Source: Mesorhizobium sp.
GTDB lineage: Bacteria > Pseudomonadota > Alphaproteobacteria > Rhizobiales > Rhizobiaceae
Assembly: GCF_024710845.1 (NCBI RefSeq)
Contig: NZ_JANJTZ010000044.1
Location: forward strand, 1 to 60,921
Length of the DNA: 60,921 bases
Direction: 5' to 3'
Shown here: positions 34,492 to 42,501 of the stretch, piece by piece
Layout: each line of letters opens with the position of its first letter
How positions within the stretch are numbered: position 1 is the stretch's first letter
Translations under genes and position numbers: made by a program
Notes under the pieces: model-generated
Told to the model about the DNA's origin: nothing
Seen by the model: the letters and a program-made list of their open reading frames with translations, nothing else
Databases searched by the model: none

Positions 34492-36426
34492 ATGGCTGCT
34501 TCGACGTGCGGGACGGGTTCCGCCGATGCGAAGCCTTCTTATGCATGCGGCGGAGCAGGGAGAGGGATTTTGAGGGGACGAAAGGTATCGGTCCGCTTGC
34601 TGGGGGCCGGACTGGCGTGCGGAATGTTCGTCGCGGCCGGCGTCCAGCCGACCCAGGCGCAGAATTTTTTCGACCTGCTGTTCGGCGGCGGCATAAAGCG
34701 CCAAGGTCAGCGTGAGTTTCCGCCGGAGCCCGAAAAGCGTCCGGCGAAGCCGGTGGCGAAGATCTCCGCGCCGTCCTACTACACCTACAAGGTCGACGCT
34801 CTGGTCAAGGTGAAGGTGCCGCAGGTCGTGGCGCCGGCGGGCTTGCCGGATTTGACGCTCGCGGGTGCGTCGGGGGTGCGGTTCGCCGAGGCGATGCCGT
34901 TTCTGAGCGATCTCGATCTCGCTGCGGAAAAGGATGTGGCGGACGCGATCGCCGCGCATTATGCGACGCATCAGGACTTCATCTGGATCTCCGGATACGG
35001 CCTGAACAGCCGCGCCCAGCAGGCGTTGAGGGCGCTGGCCGAGGCCGGCAGCCACGGCCTCGACCCGGCGGAATATTCCGTCGACGTGCCGCAGACGTCG
35101 TTCTCGATGGACGACATGGTCTCGCGCCAGCGCGAGCTTGCGCGCTTCGAACTCGCCCTGTCGGCGAAGGTTCTGCGCTACGTCCGCGATTCCGTGCGCG
35201 GCCGCATCGACCCGAACCGGTTGTCGGGCTACCACGACTTCGCGGCGAAACAGCTCGATCTCGCCAAGGAACTCGAGAAGCTGTCCCGCACCTTCGACAC
35301 GGCGGTGCTGCTCGAATCCTACCATCCCCAGAGCGACGAGTATCTGCGCTTGCGCGCCGAGTTGGAGCAGCTGTCGGCGCAGGCAGAAAACGACATCGTC
35401 GTCGATCCGAAGCTCCTGCTGAAGCCGGGCGGAAAGAGCGCGGAACTGCCGAAGCTCATCGCGCTGATCGAGCGCAAGGCCTCGCCGGAATTCGCGACGA
35501 AATACGCTGTCCTCCTGGCCCTGTCGCGCGGGAAGGAGGAATATACGCCCGACCTCGTGCCGCTGATCAAGGAGGCGCAGGAGGCGCATGGGCTGAAGGG
35601 CGATGGCGTGGTCGGCCCGCGCACGGTGCAGACGCTCGCAGGGGTTTCCAAGGCGGACCGGATCGGCAAGGTGAAGGTCGCGCTCGAACAGTTGCGCTGG
35701 CTGCCCTCGGACCTCGGCGCACGCCGGGTCTTCGTCAATCAGCCGGCCTTCACGGCGACCTATTTCGAGAACGGAACCGAACGGCTGTCGATGCGGGTCG
35801 TGGTCGGCCAGGTGTCGAACCAGACCAGCTTCTTCCAGGATGTGATCGAGCAGATCGACTACAATCCCTATTGGGGCGTGCCGCAGTCGATCATCGTCAA
35901 CGAGATGCTGCCGCGACTTCGCAACGATCCGGGCTATCTCGACCGGGCAGGCTATGAAGTGACCGACGCGAGGGGGCAGCGCATCCCGTCATCGGCCATC
36001 GACTGGGGGCAGTTCGGCGGCAAGGTGCCGTTCAATGTGCGCCAGAGCCCGAGCGAGGCGAACGCGCTCGGTGAACTGAAGATCCTGTTTCCCAACAAGC
36101 ACGCGATCTACATGCACGACACGCCGCAAAAGGCGCTGTTCCAGCGCGAGACGCGCGCCTTCAGCCATGGCTGCATCCGCCTGAATCAGCCACGCGAGAT
36201 GGCGGCCGCGCTGCTCGGCAAGGATCTCGACTACATCAAATCCAAGCTCGCCCAAGGACATTCGTCCGAGAAGATTCCGGGCAATATTCCGGTCTATGTC
36301 GCCTATTTCACCGCCTGGCCGAACAAGGATGGGGCGGTCGAGTATTTTCCGGATGTCTACGGCCGCGACGACAAGGTGATGACGGCGATCGAGAAGACGG
36401 CCGCGGTGCGGGCTTCAGGAAGCTAG
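34492..36426 (+). CDS. large L,D-transpeptidase with peptidoglycan-binding domain (YcbB/LdtD type)
   Basis: A 644-aa exported murein L,D-transpeptidase. A hydrophobic export segment (SVRLLGAGLACGMFVAAGVQPTQAQ, residues ~32-57) leads to a Pro/Lys linker, a helical scaffold domain, a peptidoglycan-binding fold (LIKEAQEAHGLKGDGVVGPRTVQTLAG, ~residues 361-388), and the YkuD catalytic domain with HDTPQKALFQRETRAFSHGCIRLNQP, catalytic His559 and Cys561. The first ATG lacks a ribosome site; a TTG at 34570 directly before LRGRKVSVRLL is another candidate start. Makes 3-3 cross-links in the cell wall. Confidence 0.93.
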   Translation: MAASTCGTGSADAKPSYACGGAGRGILRGRKVSVRLLGAGLACGMFVAAGVQPTQAQNFFDLLFGGGIKRQGQREFPPEPEKRPAKPVAKISAPSYYTYKVDALVKVKVPQVVAPAGLPDLTLAGASGVRFAEAMPFLSDLDLAAEKDVADAIAAHYATHQDFIWISGYGLNSRAQQALRALAEAGSHGLDPAEYSVDVPQTSFSMDDMVSRQRELARFELALSAKVLRYVRDSVRGRIDPNRLSGYHDFAAKQLDLAKELEKLSRTFDTAVLLESYHPQSDEYLRLRAELEQLSAQAENDIVVDPKLLLKPGGKSAELPKLIALIERKASPEFATKYAVLLALSRGKEEYTPDLVPLIKEAQEAHGLKGDGVVGPRTVQTLAGVSKADRIGKVKVALEQLRWLPSDLGARRVFVNQPAFTATYFENGTERLSMRVVVGQVSNQTSFFQDVIEQIDYNPYWGVPQSIIVNEMLPRLRNDPGYLDRAGYEVTDARGQRIPSSAIDWGQFGGKVPFNVRQSPSEANALGELKILFPNKHAIYMHDTPQKALFQRETRAFSHGCIRLNQPREMAAALLGKDLDYIKSKLAQGHSSEKIPGNIPVYVAYFTAWPNKDGAVEYFPDVYGRDDKVMTAIEKTAAVRASGS

Positions 36427-36462
36427 AACAAAGAATTAATACCAACCGGAATTTGCGACAGA

Positions 36463-38013
36463 ATGAACTATCTAGAAGCCTTGAAATATATCCATAATAT
36501 TATCGATCCAAAGAACTATTTTGAAATAGGGTGCCGGCATGGATATAGTGTTTCACTTGCGAAGTGTCGAAGTATTGGTGTTGATCCGGATTTCGAGATC
36601 AAATCTCAAATCAGCGCCGAAACAAGATTCTTCCGGCAGACGAGCGACTCGTTTTTCGAATCAAAAGATGTCAAAGAAATATTATCAGGTCCAATAGATT
36701 TCAGCTTTATAGATGGAATGCATTTAGTTGAATATGCTTTGCGTGATTTCTCAAATATTGAGCGTAATTCACATGGAGGAGGAATTATTGCGGTAGATGA
36801 TGTTCTGCCAAGCGATATCGCATACGCCACAAGAGAGCGTAAGACACAGATATGGACTGGAGACGTTTATCGGCTAGTGTATATCCTCAAAGAATACAGG
36901 CCTGATCTTCATATCACAGTTTATGATATCGAGAAGAAAGGCCTCGCTTTGATAAGTAATTTAGACCCGGGCAATAGAATATTGGAAGAATCATATGATG
37001 AGATTTTCGAGAATATTAACCGAAGAAAATGGGGCGTGCTTTCAGCTGAAGAAATTCGGCGAGATTTTCGTCCGGTAGACACAGAAAGATTAGCCCACGA
37101 CCTTAAAGAAATTGCGAATCGGAGAGTGCTATTAAGAACTAATTCTCCAGTTATAGACGGAGTAAGTCTATACATTGATTTGCTCAAGAAGAGTATCTTA
37201 AACGAAATATATCTTGATGACGAGCTAAGGATATTATATCTAAAATCGTGCATACATGGGAATGACGTTTTCGACCCAGAAGTATTGCACGACATCAGGA
37301 ATAAGAAGCGAGATGCTTTCAATCAACTTGTGCAGTCTCGTAGTGTCGGCCAGTTTTTCGAGCGCAATATTGAGAATGCCGGCTTCAACCATTCAATGAT
37401 GGGCCGGACGCGATTGGACAATCTCCACCACGCGATGGATGTTCTGCTGGAGAATTCAATCCCTGGCGATTTTATTGAATGCGGAGTGTGGAGGGGCGGT
37501 GGTTGCATATTTATGGCTGGGTATCTCCGAGCTCACGGTGCCACCGATCGGTGCGTGATCGTTGCTGATAGCTTTGAAGGGCTGCCTGAACCGACTAACG
37601 CAAACGATGCAGGCCTCGACCTTTCAAAAGCTAAGTTCCCACAGCTGGCAGTATCCCTGGAAACTGTAATGGAGAACTTCTCGGCCTACGGGCTCGAGGG
37701 GTCGAACATCGTATATCTAAAGGGCTGGTTCAAAGACACTCTTTCCGACACCCGAACAGAAAAGATAGCGCTCTTAAGGATGGATGGGGATCTGTATGAG
37801 TCTACGATCGATATTTTGCATGCTCTGTACGACAAGGTGAGTCCCGGAGGAGTTGTAATAATTGATGACTATAATGCGATACCTGCCTGCAAAAAGGCTG
37901 TAGAGGACTACTTCATTTCACGAAATGAAACTGTTCCACAGCTTATGCAGATTGATTGGACCGGTGTGTGGTTTCGGAAGCCTTCACAGCCCGAAAAGGT
38001 GCCAGCATCTTGA
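36463..38013 (+). CDS. two-domain SAM methyltransferase: class I methyltransferase fused to TylF/MycF-like O-methyltransferase
   Basis: A 516-aa cytosolic protein. Residues ~1-170 form a methyltransferase-24-like domain (ALKYIHNIIDPKNYFEIGCRHGYSV; DFSFIDGMHLVEYALRDF; GGIIAVDDVLP). A linker of about 130 residues follows, then a TylF-type sugar O-methyltransferase domain (IPGDFIECGVWRGGGCIFMAGYLRAHG, VIVADSFEGLPEP, LLRMDGDLYESTIDILHALYDKVSPGGVVIIDDY). Fusion of the two is unusual. The gene is markedly AT-richer than its neighbours, especially the first half, which points to transfer. It heads a three-gene run and probably methylates a surface glycan. Confidence 0.85.
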   Translation: MNYLEALKYIHNIIDPKNYFEIGCRHGYSVSLAKCRSIGVDPDFEIKSQISAETRFFRQTSDSFFESKDVKEILSGPIDFSFIDGMHLVEYALRDFSNIERNSHGGGIIAVDDVLPSDIAYATRERKTQIWTGDVYRLVYILKEYRPDLHITVYDIEKKGLALISNLDPGNRILEESYDEIFENINRRKWGVLSAEEIRRDFRPVDTERLAHDLKEIANRRVLLRTNSPVIDGVSLYIDLLKKSILNEIYLDDELRILYLKSCIHGNDVFDPEVLHDIRNKKRDAFNQLVQSRSVGQFFERNIENAGFNHSMMGRTRLDNLHHAMDVLLENSIPGDFIECGVWRGGGCIFMAGYLRAHGATDRCVIVADSFEGLPEPTNANDAGLDLSKAKFPQLAVSLETVMENFSAYGLEGSNIVYLKGWFKDTLSDTRTEKIALLRMDGDLYESTIDILHALYDKVSPGGVVIIDDYNAIPACKKAVEDYFISRNETVPQLMQIDWTGVWFRKPSQPEKVPAS

Positions 38014-38918
38014 GAAAGACGCCGGGAAGAAAACTATCGGTGATTATCTGCGTATATAATATGCAGAGGGAAGCGTCACGGACAATAAATTCTGCTATTG
38101 CGCCGTATCAAGTTGGTGTGGATGCTGGCGACTATGAGGTCATCGTCGTCGATAATGGTTCCAACGAGCCATTTATTCTCTCAAATCCCTTGCCGGGAGT
38201 AGAAATCTACAGAATTACCAATGCGCACCCTTCCCCGGTATTTGCTATGAATATGGCTGCGCGGGAGATTGCAAAAGGCGATAAGCTCCTCTTTGCGATA
38301 GATGGCGCCAGGATTTTTTCAAGCGGCTTGTATGGCGATGTTCTCCGCGCCCATAGTCGGTTCCCCGACGCCTTCGTATACTCGCTCGGTTGGCACATTG
38401 GCCCCAAGGTGCAGAGCATCTCGATCTCCGAAGGGTATACGGCGGAGGTAGAAGATAGACTGATCGACGCCTGCGGATGGCCGGAGAATGCAGACGGCTT
38501 GTTCGAAGTGTCGGTATTCGCTGGATCGTCTCAAGGGGGGTTTTTCCAAGGGATCGCAGAGAGTAATGCATTTTCAATGAGTAGGGATTTGTTTCTTCGA
38601 TACGGCGGCTACGATGAGAGATTCACTTCTCCAGGTGCCGGACTTGCGAACTTGGAGATTTTTCAGCGGTACGTGTGCCGGCCAAACGGAATAAACATTT
38701 GCTTGCTTGGCGAAGGGACCTTCCATCAAGTGCACGACTCAGTCGCCACTTCTGGAAAGCGACCATGGGCGACGTTTGACAGCGAGTACAGGAGCATATT
38801 CGGAGAAGCTTATTCAAAGCCATTATACGACGCAGTCTACTTCGGCGCACCTCGTGGCGCGTTAAGGCCTCATGTAATTGCCTCTTTAGATCGAATCGTG
38901 GAGGGTAGCAAATCATGA
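38010..38918 (+). CDS. glycosyltransferase family 2 protein
   Basis: A 302-aa GT-A fold glycosyltransferase: LSVIICVYNMQREASRTINSAI, DYEVIVVDNGSNEP, and the metal-binding region near LFAIDGARIFSSG. The GGYDERFTSPGAGLANLEIF segment resembles the family's acceptor side. I place the start at TTG 38010, which overlaps the stop of the methyltransferase gene (TTGA), with AAAGGTG upstream; the frame is open further upstream but runs inside that gene. AT-richer than the chromosome. Likely adds a sugar to a polysaccharide that its neighbours methylate. Confidence 0.83.
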   Translation: MRKTPGRKLSVIICVYNMQREASRTINSAIAPYQVGVDAGDYEVIVVDNGSNEPFILSNPLPGVEIYRITNAHPSPVFAMNMAAREIAKGDKLLFAIDGARIFSSGLYGDVLRAHSRFPDAFVYSLGWHIGPKVQSISISEGYTAEVEDRLIDACGWPENADGLFEVSVFAGSSQGGFFQGIAESNAFSMSRDLFLRYGGYDERFTSPGAGLANLEIFQRYVCRPNGINICLLGEGTFHQVHDSVATSGKRPWATFDSEYRSIFGEAYSKPLYDAVYFGAPRGALRPHVIASLDRIVEGSKS

Positions 38919-39580
38919 TGAATCGAAGTTTCAAATCGTTCTTTGATAAGGCCCAGCTGGAATCATATCAATCGGGGGTCATGAACTACAGCTACAAGGG
39001 TGTTCCATGTTTGAAGAGCCCCATTGATATCGCGATATATATGAGTCTCATTTTTAATACTGGGTGTCGAACGATTATAGAGATAGGAAGCAAGCATGGC
39101 GGTAGTGCGATCATGTTGCGAGACTTTGGACGTATTCTGAGCCATTCCGAAGTTAGAGTTGTATCAATCGACGTCAGTCCGCCAAGTATACAGGAAGAGG
39201 GAATAGGCTTTTTCCGCGGCGACGTGAGAGATTTGAGGGTGACGTTTGATCGTCACGGACTCTGGGCGTTGCCGCGGCCCTGGCTGGTTGTGGAGGACTC
39301 GTCGCATATCGCCGCGGACGTGATGTCAGCGATGGTATTCTTCGCAGAGCATCTCAAGCCACAAGAATGGCTAGTGGTTGAAGATGGAATTCTTGCCGAG
39401 CTGGGAATCGAGGACCGATACAACGGAGGGCCGAACCGCGCGATAGAATCATTCCAACGCGCATATCCAAGCATCTTCAAAGTAGGTGAGGGCTATTGCG
39501 ATATGTTCGGCTACAACGCGACGTACAATCCGAACGGATTCTTGTGTCGCAGTGAGGTAGCTTGGTCGGCAAAAGGCTGA
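38915..39580 (+). CDS. CmcI-like class I methyltransferase/hydroxylase family protein
   Basis: A 221-aa protein of the CmcI (cephalosporin hydroxylase/rhamnosyl O-methyltransferase) family. The SAM site reads CRTIIEIGSKHGGSAIMLRDF and VVSIDVSPP; WLVVEDSSH and EWLVVEDGILAELG carry the metal/acid residues. Many members methylate rhamnose or other sugars of lipid-linked glycans. It overlaps the glycosyltransferase gene by 4 bases and ends the three-gene cassette. It lies against the oppositely directed beta-helix gene with 33 bases between stops. Confidence 0.85.
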   Translation: MMNRSFKSFFDKAQLESYQSGVMNYSYKGVPCLKSPIDIAIYMSLIFNTGCRTIIEIGSKHGGSAIMLRDFGRILSHSEVRVVSIDVSPPSIQEEGIGFFRGDVRDLRVTFDRHGLWALPRPWLVVEDSSHIAADVMSAMVFFAEHLKPQEWLVVEDGILAELGIEDRYNGGPNRAIESFQRAYPSIFKVGEGYCDMFGYNATYNPNGFLCRSEVAWSAKG

Positions 39581-39613
39581 TTGAAGATGGCTATGTAGCT
39601 ACCTCAATACAGA

Positions 39614-40588
39614 TCACTGCAAAGGGATCCCGCCTGGACCTGGAAACGCCGGTAGCGGCGTCCCGTCGTTTATGTTGCCAAAGATGGAATTATTCTTGAG
39701 GGATTGAACCACACCCGCCCCGCTTTTTCCGACGCCAACAGCATTACCGAATACGATCGAGTCGGTGAGAAAGATCGAAGCACTGCCACTGCCATTGGCC
39801 GCGGCGCCATTTGCTGACGCCCCTATGCCGACGTTTGCCGAAATACGGCTGCTACCAATGGCTATGCGAACCTGCGATGCGGCCGCAACGCTCCTGGCAA
39901 TTACACCCTCTTCCGTATTGCCGCTAATAACGGAGTCCGCGATCAAGAGGTTCATCGGAAGAGTATTCCCCGCCCCATCGACGGCGACGCCCTTTCGATT
40001 GTTAACAATCTGAGAACGTGAAATCACTGCGTTGATTCCGGCGTTTCCGGTTGTCTTGATTGAAACCCCCTCTAGTCCCATCTCCGAAATGACGGTGTCC
40101 CGAACATAAAGTTCACTAGGGCCAATTGGGGCGAAGTCGACCCCTTGCCCGCTGAACCGCTGTAGGGAAGAGTTCTCGATATGCAGCTGCCCTTGTCCAA
40201 CGAATCGGACGGCGTCGAGCGCTCCTGCGACTCCAAAGAAGTCTAATCCTTGAAGGTGGACCTCCGAACCTGCAGGAGTATTTACGACAACTGCATTACT
40301 TCCTGATGCCAATACTCCGGCCTCAACATTAATACATGAGATAGTAATAGACTTGGTAATAGTCACGGCACCAAAGCCTCCAGGGTCGAGGCAATTGATT
40401 TCGCCGCTAGTCGCGGTTTTCGATATTGCCCCCGCAAAGGTTTTGCACGGGGCCGTTCTGCTGCAGGGATTTGCATCGTCGCCCACGCCAGAAACCCAAG
40501 TACGGGTCGCTTGCGCGATCGCGGAGCTTGAAACCACCATAGGCACCACTAAAACGACAGAGACGAGTGCGCCTATGACCAGATTCAT
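39614..40588 (-). CDS. exported right-handed parallel beta-helix protein
   Basis: A 324-aa protein with a signal peptide (MNLVIGALVSVVLVVPMVVSSSAIAQ). The mature part starts TRTWVSGVGDDANPCSRTAPCKTFAGAI, a cap often seen on surface beta-helices, then runs through regular turns of beta-strands (ITKSITISC, SELYVRDTVISEM, AVISRSQIVNNRKG, LIADSVISGN). The ATG at 40588 has GAGAGG six bases upstream; the frame opens 11 codons earlier without one. A carbohydrate-binding or surface role is likely. It is last of three exported proteins on this strand. Confidence 0.82.
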   Translation of the reverse strand: MNLVIGALVSVVLVVPMVVSSSAIAQATRTWVSGVGDDANPCSRTAPCKTFAGAISKTATSGEINCLDPGGFGAVTITKSITISCINVEAGVLASGSNAVVVNTPAGSEVHLQGLDFFGVAGALDAVRFVGQGQLHIENSSLQRFSGQGVDFAPIGPSELYVRDTVISEMGLEGVSIKTTGNAGINAVISRSQIVNNRKGVAVDGAGNTLPMNLLIADSVISGNTEEGVIARSVAAASQVRIAIGSSRISANVGIGASANGAAANGSGSASIFLTDSIVFGNAVGVGKSGAGVVQSLKNNSIFGNINDGTPLPAFPGPGGIPLQ

Positions 40589-40617
40589 GAAATCCTCTCG
40601 ATCAGATCTAATAGCTA

Positions 40618-41778
40618 TCAATTATTATCTAGGGCACTTAGTCGCTTATTTAGACTTTGGACCTCGCCATGAAGCTGCTCAATGTAGATGTGGGCGGTCT
40701 CAAGCTCGTTCAGCATCTGACCGAAACGTTCGGATAGATTGATCGGCTCATACGGCTTCGTGGGTGAGACGTTCGGAAGGCGCTTGTCGGTCCACATCAT
40801 CTCTGCGTGTTCGGGAATTGTGAGCAGGCGATAGTCCGGATTGAAGACTGCATCACACCCTGAGCCGCACGTGGGGCCACCGGTGGTAATGGTTCCGCTG
40901 ATCACAAGGTTGCCAGTATTGCTAAGGGTAAAAGACGGCGATGGATTTCCGCTTCGATTGATGACAAACGAGGTGTTCGAGCTTGCCCCCACATTCCAGA
41001 ACGTTCCGTCGTTTGAGGGATCCAGCTGCAGCGCTGTCGGCCCGGCCGGGTTGACGAGTTTCAGCACAGCGTTGCCAACGCCGATGGTGCTCGCGGAGGC
41101 GATGATCTCCATCGGCGCGTCGGGGCTGGCGTTGTTGATACCGACGCGGCCGGTGGCGGCAATGTCGATCGAGCTCGTCGGCGCACCGGGACGGATGCGG
41201 AAGGAGAGGCGGCTGCCGCCGGTGACGTCTCGGATGAAGAAATTCGCCTCATTACCGGCGACGTCCCAGGTCTGGGCGGTGAAGCCGCCGGAATTGTTCT
41301 GCTCGAGCCTGATCGCCGGCGTGTTGCTCGTGTTGATATGAAGGTCGAGAACAGGTGTCGCGGTCCTCAGGCCGACGCGACCACTCGAATCGACAAACAC
41401 AGAATTCGACGGAGCGCCATTGGTCAGGGTTAGGATCGGAGTGCCGCCCTCCGCACCTGTCGCGGTGGCGCCCATGCTGCGAAACGACAGTGCGTTGGCG
41501 CCGCCGCTATTGCTGTCATTCGCCTGGATCCGCCAGTCAGTCGTCGCGAAACCGGCTGCGCTCGACGTGTCTGTAAAATCGATGCGCGTGTTGTCTTCCT
41601 TCAGCCGTATCGTGGCAAAACCGAACGACTCGCCGTTTACGCAGCTCAGGCCGGTGCACAGGCTTCCCTGAACGATCAGATCGTCGGGAATCACCTGGTC
41701 CGCGCGTGCGCCGGATATGCCTGTCGCGAGCGCAAGGGCCAGAACCGCGGAGCCGGCCGCAAGATCGTATCTTTTCAT
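40618..41778 (-). CDS. exported fibre-like protein with C-terminal coiled coil
   Basis: A 386-aa protein with a signal peptide (MKRYDLAAGSAVLALALATGISGARA). The body is beta-rich, low in charge and repeats phrases such as DFTDTSSAAGFATTDWRIQANDSNSGGANALSF, GRVGLRTATPVLDLHI and GRVGINNASPDAPMEI, a style found in phage tail-fibre or surface adhesin stalks. The end (LSERFGQMLNELETAHIYIEQLHGEVQSLNKRLSAL) is a clear coiled coil, suggesting a trimeric rod. Cysteine pairs lie near both ends. No peptidase S74 catalytic pattern could be confirmed. Role unknown, perhaps a surface fibre. Confidence 0.78.
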   Translation of the reverse strand: MKRYDLAAGSAVLALALATGISGARADQVIPDDLIVQGSLCTGLSCVNGESFGFATIRLKEDNTRIDFTDTSSAAGFATTDWRIQANDSNSGGANALSFRSMGATATGAEGGTPILTLTNGAPSNSVFVDSSGRVGLRTATPVLDLHINTSNTPAIRLEQNNSGGFTAQTWDVAGNEANFFIRDVTGGSRLSFRIRPGAPTSSIDIAATGRVGINNASPDAPMEIIASASTIGVGNAVLKLVNPAGPTALQLDPSNDGTFWNVGASSNTSFVINRSGNPSPSFTLSNTGNLVISGTITTGGPTCGSGCDAVFNPDYRLLTIPEHAEMMWTDKRLPNVSPTKPYEPINLSERFGQMLNELETAHIYIEQLHGEVQSLNKRLSALDNN

Positions 41779-41797
41779 CTTACTTCTCCCGCCCGGC

Positions 41798-42253
41798 TTA
41801 ACGCGCCGACCCTTCCTTCAAGTTCGACGTGTCGACGATCCGGCCGCCTTGAACCAGGAACGTCCCGCTCGATGACGCGCCGACGGAGACCGACATTTCG
41901 CCGCGCATATTCACCTGACCGGCAGAGATTTCGCGGCCGTCCGCGCCGTCCGCCTTGACCGCGATCTTCTTCGGCGAAGCGGCCGTGATCTGGTAGGTGT
42001 AGACGCCGTCGCCCATCGCATTCTTGCCGGAAATGTCGATCACCGGCGAGCCCTGCTTCGCGGATGCGCTGACGACTCTGCCATCGGGTCCCGCGACGGA
42101 AAGCGTCGCGTTGAAATAACCGGCGGGCAGGACGAAGCTGACTTTGGTTCCGGACGCCGAGCTGCGCGCGCTGAGCGAGTCCTGGGCGAGCGCCGGAGCC
42201 GTCATGATCAGCGCCGTGGCCGCTACGGTTGTGCCGTGAATGAGATGTCTCAT
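41798..42253 (-). CDS. small exported protein
   Basis: A 151-aa protein with a signal peptide (TTVAATALIMTAPALAQ). The mature domain is beta-rich (KVSFVLPAGYFNATLSVAGPDGRVVSASAKQGSPVIDISG; MGDGVYTYQITAASPKKI), resembling the single-domain FlgD-like or Ig-like folds of surface proteins. The ATG at 42253 has AGGGGA upstream; an upstream extension of 72 codons is not protein-like. It starts the exported trio (41798-39614) and may help assemble the fibre-like and beta-helix proteins, from position alone. Confidence 0.75.
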   Translation of the reverse strand: MRHLIHGTTVAATALIMTAPALAQDSLSARSSASGTKVSFVLPAGYFNATLSVAGPDGRVVSASAKQGSPVIDISGKNAMGDGVYTYQITAASPKKIAVKADGADGREISAGQVNMRGEMSVSVGASSSGTFLVQGGRIVDTSNLKEGSAR

Positions 42254-42501
42254 TGTTTCCCCTGCCTTCGGACGCGCGACTGGTAATTCGGCCTGCGCCG
42301 AATCTGATCCACCCATCACCCTAGGTAAGCCTAACACTATGAAGGTAACCCGTTCAAGCGATAGCTGCCTTCGTGGACCGGTTTCAACCCAGCGTTCCCG
42401 GTCGTGTAGATTGTTCCAAAATGCAGTGCCCTTCTTGCGGTAGTATCGTAACGTAAGTTTCGATAGCATTCCTGTGCAAGAGGCTGCGCCGCGGGGGGAA
42501 T

